Origin: Candidatus Rifleibacterium amylolyticum | Lineage (GTDB): Bacteria; Muiribacteriota; Ozemobacteria; Ozemobacterales; Ozemobacteraceae | DNA length: 64,000 bases | Assembly (NCBI GenBank): GCA_009917695.1 | Contig: JAACJG010000008.1 | Span: 1 to 64,000, forward strand | Direction of reading: 5' to 3' | The notes under the pieces: model-generated | What the model was told of the DNA's origin: nothing | The model's database searches: none | The model's input: the letters and a program-made list of their open reading frames with translations, nothing else | In this document: piece by piece, positions 10,336-20,196 of the stretch | Layout: each line of letters starts with the position of its first letter | Position numbering within the stretch: the stretch's first letter is position 1 | Made by a program: the position numbers and the translations under genes

Positions 10336-11640
10336 TTATTGCAGTGTCATGGCCGCGTGATAGCAGCCGCCGCCGTTCCACCAGGCTGAGAAGGCGTCGT
10401 ATGATTTAACCTGCAGCACCGACCATTTGGCCGGATCGTTGTAGTAGATGTTGCCGTTGTCGTCGATGCCGGTGATGACGACGTAATGGTTGTAGACATT
10501 GGCGATGACCGGCTTGCCGGCACGGATCTGTTCTTTGACCCATGACAAGCCAACGCTGTAGCTCCATTTTGCGTTCGGGAAGCCGTAAGCGCGGGCTCCG
10601 GCGAGCATGCCGGCGTGCGAGGTTCCGGCTGAGCCGGTGGTGCTGCATTTATACCAGAGATCGGCGGCCAGTGCTCCGGCGCTGCCTTTGCCATGGTAGG
10701 CCAGTGCCATACCCAGCGAAGTCGGGCCGCAGGCTGACCATGGGACCGGACAGTTGACAGCGCCCTGGCACTGTTGCGGCACGTTGAGAACAGTCTTGCC
10801 GCCGGCGCCGGTTGTCGGCGGCGCAGTTGGTGTGGTCGGCGCCGGAGTGCTCGAAGAGCCGGTGCTGATATAGCTGGCATGGCAGTAAGCGGTCTGGCCG
10901 TTGTAGCTGACCCGATACCAGTCGCCTTCGCGCCCGAGTATGGTAACGCGGCTGCCGTTGCCGAGGCTGCCGATGATGGTGCCCCAGGGGCCGGTGCGCA
11001 CGTTGAGCGCAGGGTCAGCGTTGACAACGCCGGTGGAGGTCGATGGAGCAGGCGTCGAACTGCTGGAACCGGTTACAACATAGTCAGAGTGAACGTAGGC
11101 GATGCTGCCGCCATAGCCGACCTTATACCAATCGCCTTCGCGCCCGACAATGCTGATTTTCGCGCCATTGCTGAAGCTGCCGATAATGCTGCCCCAGGGC
11201 GAGGTTCTGATATTGAGACCGGGGTAAGCGTTTACCGTGCCCGAAGTAGTCTGTGACGAGCTCGCAGAACCACCATCTACGACATAATCAGAATGAACGT
11301 AAGCGGTTTTGCCGCCGAAGCTGATCTGATACCAGTCGCCGCTCGAACCCAGAATTTCGACCTTGTTGCCATTGTAAAGCGAGCCGATAATCTCGCCCCA
11401 GGGGCCGGTGCGCACGTTGAGCGATGGCGAAACGACGACAGTGCCGGTGCGACCGCCCTTGCCTGAACCTGATTCAGAAACAGCCGCGCTCTGCGCTGCC
11501 GAGGTATCACCCTCATCTTTTATATTTACCGGCTGGCCGCCGAACACGTCATCGGCAGACTGTGCCAGCAGGCTGTCGCCATAAGGTAGCGAGCAGGCAA
11601 GCAACAACAACACACAAAAAATGACTCTGAGCGGTTTCAT
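10336..11640 (-). CDS. Secreted protein with three SH3b repeats and a C39-like cysteine peptidase domain
   Basis: About 434 residues. A signal peptide (about 1-28) is followed by three bacterial SH3 domains of near-identical design. Each contains LNVRTGPWG or LNIRTSPWG, then GDWYxVxxxGxxAYxHxxY, and they are linked by Ser/Thr/Pro-rich spacers. The C-terminal ~150 residues form a C39_2-type papain fold: Gln in VPQQCQG, catalytic Cys in SACGPTSLGMALAYHG, His in HYVVITGID, and Asp in YYNDP. SH3b domains commonly bind peptidoglycan, so a cell-wall-associated cysteine peptidase or amidase-like role is inferred. The start ATG 11640 has AAGGAGAG upstream; the longer frame to 11679 lacks a site. Confidence 0.88.
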   Translation of the reverse strand: MKPLRVIFCVLLLLACSLPYGDSLLAQSADDVFGGQPVNIKDEGDTSAAQSAAVSESGSGKGGRTGTVVVSPSLNVRTGPWGEIIGSLYNGNKVEILGSSGDWYQISFGGKTAYVHSDYVVDGGSASSSQTTSGTVNAYPGLNIRTSPWGSIIGSFSNGAKISIVGREGDWYKVGYGGSIAYVHSDYVVTGSSSSTPAPSTSTGVVNADPALNVRTGPWGTIIGSLGNGSRVTILGREGDWYRVSYNGQTAYCHASYISTGSSSTPAPTTPTAPPTTGAGGKTVLNVPQQCQGAVNCPVPWSACGPTSLGMALAYHGKGSAGALAADLWYKCSTTGSAGTSHAGMLAGARAYGFPNAKWSYSVGLSWVKEQIRAGKPVIANVYNHYVVITGIDDNGNIYYNDPAKWSVLQVKSYDAFSAWWNGGGCYHAAMTLQ

Positions 11641-11754
11641 CGACTCTCTCCTTCTGTGCGGCCAATACAGCCCGCGCACGTGCAGCAGATAATCTTAAAT
11701 AACATACCAATATTACTGCCAACCCCGGCAAAAGTTTACCTTATTCTTTCCGCG

Positions 11755-13620
11755 TTATGCTGGGAAGTTGTCGGCGATGCTTTCTGGGTCAGCGCCGGCA
11801 ATAACTGCGAGAAAAGCTTTGCCGTAGCGGTCGCGCTTGTTGTCGCCAACGCCTTTGATTTCACGCAATGCCGCAGCATCGGCTGGCTTGAGAACTGACA
11901 TCGAAACAAGCACTGAATCGGCAAAAATCATGTATGGCGGCAATGAAAGTTTGCGGGCCAGCAGCAGACGCAGACGGCGCAGATTGGCGAACAGAGTTTC
12001 TTCGGGCCCGGTCGGCAATTCTGCTGCCGTTTTGCGGCTTTTCTTTTTTGTTGCCCTGATGACCGGGTGGCCGAGACGAACTGTTTCAGTGCCTTTACAG
12101 ACATCGATACCGGACTTCGTCACCTGCAACAAAGGATATTCTCCCTGGGTTACAGCCAGATGCCCCTGCACAATAAGTTGGTCAATCCAGGCGCGCACCG
12201 CCTTTTCCGGCGTGCCCTTCAGCAGACCGAAAACCTTAAGGCTGTCGTGGCCGTTGGCCATGATACGCTCGTCATCATTGCCGAGCAGAAGCCTGGTTAC
12301 ATAGACTGCGCCGAACCGTCCTTCTGTGCGATATACCGCGCTGATAATCTTCTGCGCGGTCAATCTGGCCTCTACTTCGGGTAATGCTGCGGTTTCGCCA
12401 AGACAGACATCGCAGGCGCCACAGTCGATCTCGCGTGTGCCTGCCTGTGCTTCGACCGGGTACGGTTTACCAAAATGCTCTGCAAGCAATCTATGCCGGC
12501 AGACCGGTGATATGGCGTAACGCCCGATTTCGCTGAGCTGGCGCTCGATAACGCGCCGCCGTTCCGGTGAAATGCCTTCTTCGCGGAAAGACAGCAGCTT
12601 ATGGGTAACCAGGTCTCCGACCGAAAAGAACAGTATGCAGTCGGCCGGTTCGCCATCGCGGCCGGCGCGGCCTGATTCCTGCTGGTAATGCTCGATCGAA
12701 CGTGGTGTGTTGGCATGAATTACATAGCGCACGTTCGAACGGTCAATGCCCATGCCAAAGGCAATAGTTGCAACTATTACGTCGAGGCGCTCGTGAACGA
12801 AGTCGTCCTGAGCCTTTGCGCGCTGCTGAGCGCTGAGCCCGGCATGATAAGGCGCACAGGAAATGCCGGCGCGGGCAAGTGTTTTGACGAGACGATCGAC
12901 TTCTTTGCGCGTCTGGGCATAGACGATGCCGCCCTCGCCGCGGTGCTGCCTGATCGCTTCGAGAACCTGTTGCCCCTGATCATACCTCGGAAACGAACGG
13001 TAAATGAGATTCGGACGGTCAGGGTGCCCGATCAGCTCGGCCGGCCGCCGCAAACCGAGTTGCGCGATGATATCCTGCTGAACCTGCGGGGTTGCAGTGG
13101 CCGTGAGCGCAATGCGCGGCACGCCGTCGAAGCCGGCGAAAAGTGGCCCGAGCTGGCGATATTCAGGCCGGAATTCATGACCCCAGTGGGACACACAATG
13201 CGCTTCGTCAACGGCAAACAGGCCAAGGTAAGGCCTGATGATATCAAGAAGACCGCCGGCAACCAGGCGTTCCGGGCTGACATAGAGCAAATGCAGAGCG
13301 CCGCGGTTGAGTTCGGCAAAAACCCGGCGCCGTTCGGCATCGCCGCCTTGAGAGTGCAGAGCGCCAGCCTTCAGCCCGATTTCATTAGCGGCCGCTACCT
13401 GGTCGTCCATCAACGCGATCAGAGGCGAAACCACCAGCACCAGACCGATTCCGCAGGCCGCCGGCAATTGGTAACACAGGCTCTTACCGCCACCGGTCGG
13501 CATCACGACAAGAGCGTCATGCCCGGCAAGCACGGCCTCGACCGCCTGCTGCTGCAAAGGCCTGAATTTGCGGTATCCCCAGTATTTTTCGAGCGCCTGC
13601 TGCGGACTCAGTTTATTCAT
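11755..13620 (-). CDS. recQ: ATP-dependent DNA helicase RecQ
   Basis: About 621 residues with the full RecQ plan. The helicase core has Walker A GGGKSLCYQLP, motif II DEAHC followed by VSHWGHEFRPEY, and motif VI QESGRAGRDG. An RQC zinc-binding region has CRHRLLAEHFG, then CGACDVC. A C-terminal HRDC domain contains DAAALREIKGVGDNKRDRYG. It unwinds branched DNA in recombination and repair. The frame is open to 13662, but ATG 13620 gives the conserved N-terminus and has a weak GGGAAAA site. It is monocistronic and transcribed toward the SH3b/C39 gene. Confidence 0.96.
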   Translation of the reverse strand: MNKLSPQQALEKYWGYRKFRPLQQQAVEAVLAGHDALVVMPTGGGKSLCYQLPAACGIGLVLVVSPLIALMDDQVAAANEIGLKAGALHSQGGDAERRRVFAELNRGALHLLYVSPERLVAGGLLDIIRPYLGLFAVDEAHCVSHWGHEFRPEYRQLGPLFAGFDGVPRIALTATATPQVQQDIIAQLGLRRPAELIGHPDRPNLIYRSFPRYDQGQQVLEAIRQHRGEGGIVYAQTRKEVDRLVKTLARAGISCAPYHAGLSAQQRAKAQDDFVHERLDVIVATIAFGMGIDRSNVRYVIHANTPRSIEHYQQESGRAGRDGEPADCILFFSVGDLVTHKLLSFREEGISPERRRVIERQLSEIGRYAISPVCRHRLLAEHFGKPYPVEAQAGTREIDCGACDVCLGETAALPEVEARLTAQKIISAVYRTEGRFGAVYVTRLLLGNDDERIMANGHDSLKVFGLLKGTPEKAVRAWIDQLIVQGHLAVTQGEYPLLQVTKSGIDVCKGTETVRLGHPVIRATKKKSRKTAAELPTGPEETLFANLRRLRLLLARKLSLPPYMIFADSVLVSMSVLKPADAAALREIKGVGDNKRDRYGKAFLAVIAGADPESIADNFPA

Positions 13621-13668
13621 TTTTTCCCATTCATTGCGACAGCGCATTAATAACCCTGTCATCTCGTT

Positions 13669-13703
13669 GACAGATTAAGCACAAAACCAGATAAAGGCAA
13701 GCC
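13669..13703. repeat. 35-base dispersed repeat, copy 1
   Basis: The 35 bases share 28 positions with 18465-18499. The common parts are ACAGATTAAGCA at the start and GGCAAGCC at the end. It lies about 50 bases upstream of recQ. Confidence 0.55.
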
Positions 13704-13792
13704 TGCAAAATACGAAGTTCTATGACTCTCATCGAGAGCAGGGCATCGCATTAAAATTTCAATTTTGCCTGTTCTCTCAGGAAATTAACCAG

Positions 13793-13958
13793 GCTTTAAA
13801 TCTCTCACCCGGGCTCTCGGCGGAATCTCATTCGCTACAACTCTCCCCAGGCGAAGACTTGTTGTGAATAGCTATGGCTTTGCGTCAAATCTGCCTGGCT
13901 CGAAGTTTTCGCTCATGAGAAACCCGCCTGCGCCCTTAGTAGATTCTGCTAACCGTGT
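13793..13958. repeat. Dispersed intergenic repeat, copy A
   Basis: This shares its ends with 17099-17298: CAGGAAA, a CCGGGCT-YTCGGCRGAAT block near the left end, and GAGAAACCYGCCTRCGCCCTT near the right end, followed by a GTGTG. It fills much of the 13621-14108 gap between recQ and the DUF4010 gene, which otherwise holds only copy 1 of the 35-base repeat and the promoter region of the following gene. Confidence 0.65.
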
Positions 13959-14108
13959 GTTTTAGCTGGCTTTATTTATACAGTTATCAATGAAAGCGTT
14001 TATGCTGGCACAGAGAGCAGCGGTTTGACAGGCCAGATGGCTTCTGATAGTCTGGCGGACAGATAAAGAGTTACAGCAGATAAACCTGCGACGGAAAGGA
14101 TTACTGAC

Positions 14109-15425
14109 TTGGCACTGACTACCGAACTGATGATGCAAGCTGCTTATGCTCTCGGAATCGGCGTTCTGGTCGGACTCGAACGCAGCGTTTTCAACGAACC
14201 GTCATCGCCGCCGACTACGCCGCCTGTAGTTCAAGATGATCCTGCCAATGACAATGCCAATGAAATCAGCGGAGTCAGAACCTACGCGATCTTTTCTCTG
14301 GTAGGCTTCACCGCAGCGATGGCCAATGAAAGCCTGCCTTTTTCCGGCCCGGTAATTCTGGCAGGTCTCATCGGCCTGGTTCTAATGTTGTATCGGCACA
14401 CACTGGTGCGTAATCCTGGTATGACCACAGAAGCTGCAGCAATAGGAACCGCCATTCTCGGCACTCTTTGCCGGTCACACCCGGAAGCGGCTGCCATGCT
14501 GGCAGTAATTCTGACCGGCATTCTCAGCTCGAAGCACATAACACGCGAGACGACAAAAAAGATGCGACGTATCGAAGTCACCGATACGCTTAAATTTCTT
14601 GTGCTGATACTGATCGTTCTGCCACTGCTGCCGAACAGAACGCTCGACCCCTACAATGCAGTGAACCCGGCCAAAGTCGGGCTGCTCGTCGTATTGATCT
14701 CTGGCATCAGCTTTGTCGGCTATTTTCTCACCAGATTTCTCGGTGCGCAAAAGGGGCTTGGCCTGACCGGCCTGCTCGGCGGCCTGACCTCGTCAACAGC
14801 CGTGACCGCCGCCATGGCTGAGGAGTCGGCAAAATCGCCGCGGCTCAAAGCAATCTGCGCATTTTCGACAGTAGTAGCCAATGCCACTTCATTTCTGCGC
14901 GTGCTGGTGATGGTGTTAATCCTCGACCAGGCCCTGGCCCGACAGCTTGCCTGGTCGATCGGCGGCATGGCTATGGTGGCGATAATCGCTTCGGCCTGGC
15001 TGTGGTCACTGGCTTCGCGCGACAAGGTTACTGAAGTAACCGAGCGTGAGGGCCAGGTCAAGCTGAGCAACCCGTTTTCGCTCGGCCCTGCCCTCAAGTT
15101 TGCCGCCTTCTTCGTCGCCATTCTGCTGATTTCGCGTATTGCCCGCGACCAGCTGGGTAACGCCGGCATGTATCTGGCAGCCGCGCTTTCTGGACTTGCC
15201 GATGTCGATGCGATCACCATGTCGGTCGCCGAGCAGACTAAGGCCGGCGGTCTTGCCGGTGGCCCAGGTGTGCTGGCGATAACCATTGCCGTGGTTTCGA
15301 ATGCGGTTGTCAAAGCAGGCATCTCGATGATGACAGGCAGCCGCGAGTTCGGGAAACTGGTCGCGATTTCGCTCGGTCTGGCGGTAATCGTCGGCCTGAT
15401 GCTTGCCTGGCTGGTTCCAGCCTGA
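14109..15425 (+). CDS. MgtC/SapB-type N-terminal plus DUF4010 membrane protein
   Basis: 438 residues with about 12 predicted hydrophobic helices. The N-terminal ~140 residues carry the MgtC/SapB pattern (ALGIGVLVGLERS, GVRTYAIFSLVGF, TEAAAIGTAILGTLC). The remainder is a DUF4010 region (GLTGLLGGLTSSTAVTAAMAE, SGLADVDAITMSVAEQ). The family is of unknown transport function and is often linked to Mg2+ or acid-stress physiology in MgtC relatives. The start is a TTG with GGAAAGG 8 bases upstream. The gene converges with the antiporter gene, 18 bases apart. Confidence 0.85.
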   Translation: MALTTELMMQAAYALGIGVLVGLERSVFNEPSSPPTTPPVVQDDPANDNANEISGVRTYAIFSLVGFTAAMANESLPFSGPVILAGLIGLVLMLYRHTLVRNPGMTTEAAAIGTAILGTLCRSHPEAAAMLAVILTGILSSKHITRETTKKMRRIEVTDTLKFLVLILIVLPLLPNRTLDPYNAVNPAKVGLLVVLISGISFVGYFLTRFLGAQKGLGLTGLLGGLTSSTAVTAAMAEESAKSPRLKAICAFSTVVANATSFLRVLVMVLILDQALARQLAWSIGGMAMVAIIASAWLWSLASRDKVTEVTEREGQVKLSNPFSLGPALKFAAFFVAILLISRIARDQLGNAGMYLAAALSGLADVDAITMSVAEQTKAGGLAGGPGVLAITIAVVSNAVVKAGISMMTGSREFGKLVAISLGLAVIVGLMLAWLVPA

Positions 15426-15443
15426 TCGCAGTTTATATGCCGC

Positions 15444-17060
15444 TCAAGGCGCCAGAACGCCCCATTCACCAACCGCCCGTCTTGCGACTTCGGCGGCAAT
15501 CTGGCGTTCATATTCGATAACCTGCACGCCTTCATGAACGACAGACCGGCCAGAAGCAGCCAACAGCACTATTTTCAGTTCCGGGCGCTGATTTCTGGCT
15601 TCGGCAATCACCTGATCGGCATTCACCTGGTTTGAATCATCGATGATCAGAAGTCTGGCGTTTGCAATGCGAGCAAGACCAAGCATTTCGGCTTTCTCGG
15701 GTTCCCCGAAAATCGCTGAAACGTCCTGCCCGGCCAGGCTCAAAAAGTTCTTGTAAACCGGCTCGATAATCACGCTGAAAATGTTTTGCTGTTTTAGTTC
15801 CTGAGCGAGATAAACACCGATGCTGCCGCCACCGCTGATAACAACGTGGTTTTCGGGGTCGGTGTCGGGCAGATTGAGCGCTTCAACTTCGGTTTCAGGA
15901 AAATATCGCCGCAGCCAGCTGTAAATCGGGCTGGCAAGAGCCGCGATCAGAGGCCCGACCAGCATCGAAACAATAACCACATTCAGCATTACCTGATATT
16001 CGTAATCGTTTATAGCAGAGAGCGCCAGCGCGTTACGGGCAAGAACGAACGCGATCTCAGAAATGGGCACCATACCAAGCATAAGTGCCAGCGGCACGAT
16101 GCGGCGGTAACCGAATCCATGTGCGACCAGCGCCAGAATAAGCCCTTTGCCGCCGGCAAACAAAGCAACCAGCAAAATGGTGATCGCGAGGTTTTCCATT
16201 ATGAACGATGGTGAACAAAGCATGCCGATTGACGCGAAAAACAGCAGCCCAAAAAGGTCGCGCAAAGGCACCATCTCAGACATCGCCTTTTTCCCGAAGG
16301 CAGATTCGCTGAGCACGAGACCGGCAAGAAATGCGCCGTAAGCCGTCGGCAAGCCGAAAAGCGAAGACAGAAAGCCGACGCCGAGACCGATAGAAATGGT
16401 TGCGAGCATGAAGAGTTCCTGCGAACGCAATAATGCGATCAGCTGCAACAGCCATGGAATAAGGCGCACGGCGAACACCCAGATCAAAGCCAGAAAAAGG
16501 GTTGAGCTGGCCAGGGGCAGCAGCATCGCTGAGATGCTGAGATTGCCACGGCTGAGGCTTACCAGCAAAATTAGAATTGGTATCAGCAGAAGATCCTGGG
16601 CAATCGAAACACCCATCATGACGCGACCGGAAAGTGTGCCCTTGAGGTTGCGCGATTTAAGCGTTCACAGTATCAGCGCCGAACTCGATGACACGACTGA
16701 ACCGCCGAACCACAAAGCGGCGAGCAGGTTCCAGTTGAGATACCATGCCGTCGCTGTGCCGTAGGCAAAAGTGATCGCCACCTGAATCGCCGTGCCGATC
16801 ACCGCGATTCGCCAGATTGGCCGCAATTCACGCAATGAGAATTCCATGCCCAGCGAGAAGAGCAGAAGTGAAGCGCCAATATCAGCGAGATGCTCGATAT
16901 TGGCGACCTGCGAAACCGTTATAAAACCGGTATGCGGGCTGGCAAGAATACCAACAAAAATATAGCCGATCACCAGAGGCTGCTTGACGGCGCGTGCCAG
17001 CAGGCCGCCGAACAGCCCGCCAAGAACGATCAAAATCAGGTCAGAAGCTATACCGGACAC
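15444..17060 (-). pseudogene. Kef-type monovalent cation:proton antiporter interrupted by one in-frame TGA
   Basis: Two pieces lie in the same frame and together give a normal CPA2 antiporter of ~538 codons: residues 1-131 (17060-16668) and the rest (16664-15444). They are separated by a single TGA at 16667-16665 after the GGSVVSSSSALIL helix. The frame then continues directly with TLKSRNLKGTLSGRVMMG and VSIAQDLLLIP, so no bases are missing. The N-terminal piece has GLLARAVKQPLVIGYIFVG and LLLFSLGMEFSL; the C-terminal piece ends in an NAD-binding TrkA-N type domain (VVISGGGSIGVYLAQEL). The start is GTG with GAGGA upstream. A C-to-T change in a CGA codon would explain the stop. Reinitiation at the ATG pair after the stop, or a sequence error, is also possible. 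Confidence 0.85.
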
Positions 17061-17098
17061 AGATCAATCCTCTGTCACATAAAAGCACAAGATTTCAA

Positions 17099-17298
17099 TC
17101 CAGGAAACGCTGCTTAAGCCGGGCTTTCGGCAGAATTAGGCAGCTCTTACGGCTTCAGTCGTTAGAGATGCGGATGGCTTGCCCTCATTCGCTTCAGCGA
17201 TTCCTCGCTTGCCTGCTGGATGGCAGGCATGCTCGTCACAAGCTTACGCGAATGAGAAACCTGCCTACGCCCTTGTAATGAATTTTTAGTAAGTGTGA
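17099..17298. repeat. Dispersed intergenic repeat, copy B, with internal inverted repeat
   Basis: This is related to 13793-13958 at both ends. It additionally contains CTCATTCGC (17184-17192) and GCGAATGAG (17248-17256), which can form a long hairpin. It occupies nearly the whole gap between the M42 peptidase stop and the antiporter start. Confidence 0.65.
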
Positions 17299-17320
17299 AG
17301 AGCGTTTAACACAATCTGAA

Positions 17321-18352
17321 TTACTTAAGGTAGGCCAGAATGAGGTCGCGGGTGGCTTTGAGGCCTTTGAGGTGAGTGCGTTCGTTGCCGTGCGAAGCCG
17401 AGACGCCGGGGCCGATCAGGCCGACCCGGATGTCGTAGCCGGCGCGCAAGGCGGCCGAGCCGTCTGAGCCATAATAGGGAAATACATCGAGTTTGTAGGG
17501 CAGCTTGTTCTTCCGCGCAAGCTCGGCCAGGCGCAGGCGCAGCTGATAATCGTAGGGGCCGCTCGAATCTTTGACGCAGATCGAAACCGACTGCTCGTTG
17601 CCGGTCACGCCGTCGCCGACAACGCCCATATCGACGACCAGCAGCTCCTTTACCGAGTCAGGGATGCCGGCACAGGCGCCGTGCCCGACTTCTTCGTAAT
17701 TCGAAAAGAAAAACATCACCGGAATCTTCTTGAGCGCGGCAGCGCCAAGTGTCAGGAATGCATCGATCATCGCTGCGCAGCCGGCCTTGTCGTCAAGAAA
17801 ATGGCTCTTGATAAAGCCGGTATCAGTGTATTCAAAGCCTGCATCGAAAGCGATGAAGTCGCCGACCTGAATGCCAAGTTTCTCGGTATCCAGGGCTTTA
17901 CTGACTTCGGCATCGAGCCTGACATGCATGGTTTCGTCGGTTCGCGGCGCTTCTGAAGCTTTATTGTTAACGTGCGCGGCCGGGTTGTTGAGAATCAGAG
18001 TGCCCGAAACAACCTTGCCGCCAGCGGTGAAAACCCGCACGCTGCGCCCTTCGAAAGCTTGCAGAATCGGGCCGCCAAGCTTGGTAAAACTCAGATTACC
18101 GTCAGGGCGGATCTTTTTTACCATGAGACCCAGAGTATCAATATGCCCGGCAACAGCCATTTCAGGCCGGGCGTGATTCCCGACCAGCAAGGCGCCCTTA
18201 TTGGTATATCTGCTGTTGATTCCGGCCTTTTTAGCGATTTTCGCGACATACGCCAGAACCTCGGCGGTAAAACCGGTCGGCGAATAAATTTCTGACAATT
18301 CGCGTAAGATGCTGACAATTCGTTCTTCTTTGCTCTGTGTTTTGCTGGTCAT
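17321..18352 (-). CDS. M42-family metallo-aminopeptidase
   Basis: About 343 residues. The two-metal site of the M42/M20-like fold is visible: His and Asp in VAGHIDTLG, Asp-Asp in SHFLDDKAG, the Glu-Glu pair in SNYEEVGHGA, Asp in VVDMGVV and a C-terminal His in SHGNERTH. The family members are tetrahedral, cytoplasmic aminopeptidases that trim peptides. Two adjacent Met codons could start it; the second (18352) is preferred because AGGA lies 5-6 bases upstream of it and would directly abut the first. A 76-base relic of this gene or a close paralogue lies at 33433-33508. Confidence 0.92.
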   Translation of the reverse strand: MTSKTQSKEERIVSILRELSEIYSPTGFTAEVLAYVAKIAKKAGINSRYTNKGALLVGNHARPEMAVAGHIDTLGLMVKKIRPDGNLSFTKLGGPILQAFEGRSVRVFTAGGKVVSGTLILNNPAAHVNNKASEAPRTDETMHVRLDAEVSKALDTEKLGIQVGDFIAFDAGFEYTDTGFIKSHFLDDKAGCAAMIDAFLTLGAAALKKIPVMFFFSNYEEVGHGACAGIPDSVKELLVVDMGVVGDGVTGNEQSVSICVKDSSGPYDYQLRLRLAELARKNKLPYKLDVFPYYGSDGSAALRAGYDIRVGLIGPGVSASHGNERTHLKGLKATRDLILAYLK

Positions 18353-18464
18353 TTTCATCCTGCTTTCTTGTTAAATCCTGCTATATAAGAACTCACTGAA
18401 TAATTTATATTCTGGGTCGGTTGCTCAGTCGAAATGCTTTTTCTTCAGTTTTGTATAATTCAAT

Positions 18465-18499
18465 AACAGATTAAGCATAAAATCGCATATTGGCAAGCC
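18465..18499. repeat. 35-base dispersed repeat, copy 2
   Basis: This matches 13669-13703 at 28 of 35 positions. It lies between the end of the AraC regulator gene and the start of the M42 gene. Confidence 0.55.
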
Positions 18500-18505
18500 G
18501 TCTTA

Positions 18506-19408
18506 TCAAGAGTTAAGCGATTTCTCACGTAGCGCCATGATATCTCGCAGCGGCGGCGCGCCAAAATGGCGACTGTATTCTCGACTGAATTGAGACGTGC
18601 TTTCGTAACCAACATTAAATGCGGCTGTAGAAGCGTCTGCGCTTTCAGCAAGCATAAGTCGGCGCGCTTCGTTTAATCTGAGAGCCTTTTGATATTGCAG
18701 GGGACTCATCGCCGTAAGCTCGCGAAAATGATTATGAAATGCAGACTTGCTCATGTTTACCAGAGTTGCCAGTTCTTCAATTCGTAGCGGCTGAGAATAA
18801 TTTTTTCTCAGCCAGGTAATCGCCTGGGCAATCTGACGGCCAGGACTTCCAGATGCTGCGATCTGTCTCAAGTAACCACCTTCTTCGCCGACCAGCAGGC
18901 GATAACATATTTCCCTTTTAATCAATGGCGCAAGAATGGGTATGTCATCAGGTGTATCAAGAAGGTCTACCAATCTTTTAAAGGAATTCAACAGCGGAGT
19001 TGTCAGCTTGCCGGTGGCCATTCCTCTGCTGATCTTTTTGCCGCCGGGGGAGGGAAGATTGCTGTCTACCATCAGCTGCGAAAGTTCGCGTAGATCAAGA
19101 GCCAGTTTCAGCCCAAGATAAGGTTTTTCGGGACTTGCTTCGATTATCTGAACAATTGTTGGCAGATCGACCGATGTGAACAGGTAATGCTCTGCATCGT
19201 AAACCAGGGTGTCATTGCCAAGCATTACCTTTTTTGCGCCCTGAACAACCATGCATATGCTAAGGTCATAAAGACCACCTGCTCTGGGGCTTGGTGCTTT
19301 TGCTGTAAACAGTGACAGGCCAGCAATTGGAGTTTCAAATTTGTTTACATCTGTAGTCCATTTGACAATGCTTTTTTTGAGAGATTCCAAAGGGCTCTGC
19401 GCGGTCAT
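18506..19408 (-). CDS. AraC-family transcriptional regulator (YqhC-like)
   Basis: About 300 residues: an N-terminal AraC ligand-binding region (about 15-170, with LYDLSICMVVQGAKKVMLG, then AEHYLFTSVDLP) and two C-terminal helix-turn-helix motifs (IEELATLVNMSKSAFHNHFREL and VGYESTSQFSREYSRHFG). ATG 19408 has AAGGAG 7 bases upstream; the frame extends to 19471 without support. It is divergent from aldo/keto reductase remnants. This is the usual arrangement in which such regulators activate aldehyde-detoxifying reductases, so the regulator may have lost its main target. Confidence 0.9.
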   Translation of the reverse strand: MTAQSPLESLKKSIVKWTTDVNKFETPIAGLSLFTAKAPSPRAGGLYDLSICMVVQGAKKVMLGNDTLVYDAEHYLFTSVDLPTIVQIIEASPEKPYLGLKLALDLRELSQLMVDSNLPSPGGKKISRGMATGKLTTPLLNSFKRLVDLLDTPDDIPILAPLIKREICYRLLVGEEGGYLRQIAASGSPGRQIAQAITWLRKNYSQPLRIEELATLVNMSKSAFHNHFRELTAMSPLQYQKALRLNEARRLMLAESADASTAAFNVGYESTSQFSREYSRHFGAPPLRDIMALREKSLNS

Positions 19409-19609
19409 GGTCAGGCTCCTTTTACAATTGCAGCGCTTAAAGCTCTTCCAACCATATTTTAACACTTTCATGGGTAAGGTTTATAAAATTTAACAATCTT
19501 TGGATTATCAGGCAATAATTCAGCAGGATCGTTCTAACAGCTTTTAGCCCTTATCACATATTCTTTAGTTAGATAAAGCGAAAACGTTGATGAGATGAAT
19601 CACAGCTAA

Positions 19610-19927
<318 letters not shown>

Positions 19928-19952
19928 CGCAGGCCCTGTTCCCGATGACAAG

Positions 19953-20150
19953 ATGACATATCGTGCAAACCCCAGAAACGGGGATAAAGTCTCACTCCTG
20001 GGCTACGGCTGCATGCGTCTGCCCAGAATTGCAAGGGCAGATTCAACAGAAGATGGTGACGACCTCGATCAGGAAGCGATAAATGCCTCTATTCACAATG
20101 AAGCGGCAGAACTGATAACTGATGCCAAAGATGTTGCGGAAAAAGAATGA
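19953..20150 (+). pseudogene. Second truncated aldo/keto reductase remnant
   Basis: In another frame from the first remnant, MTYRANPRNGDKVSLLGYG followed by CMRLPRI is the N-terminus of a different aldo/keto reductase type (the one with a C-terminal 4Fe-4S domain). After about 45 residues the match is lost and the frame ends at 20150. The open frame extends upstream of the ATG and includes [11 protein letters not shown], whose origin I cannot place. Internal deletion of two tandem reductase genes explains the pattern. Confidence 0.65.
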
Positions 20151-20196
20151 AGAAGTGACAGGAGGGCTGATTCAATTTCTCTGCCAAACCGACGTT

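Noticed and set aside
12688-13650. Plus-strand frame of ~320 codons
   Set aside because: Antisense to recQ, which has all helicase motifs.
15444-17060. Genome-wide reassignment of TGA
   Set aside because: Many confident genes in the window end with TGA, including several with overlapping downstream starts.
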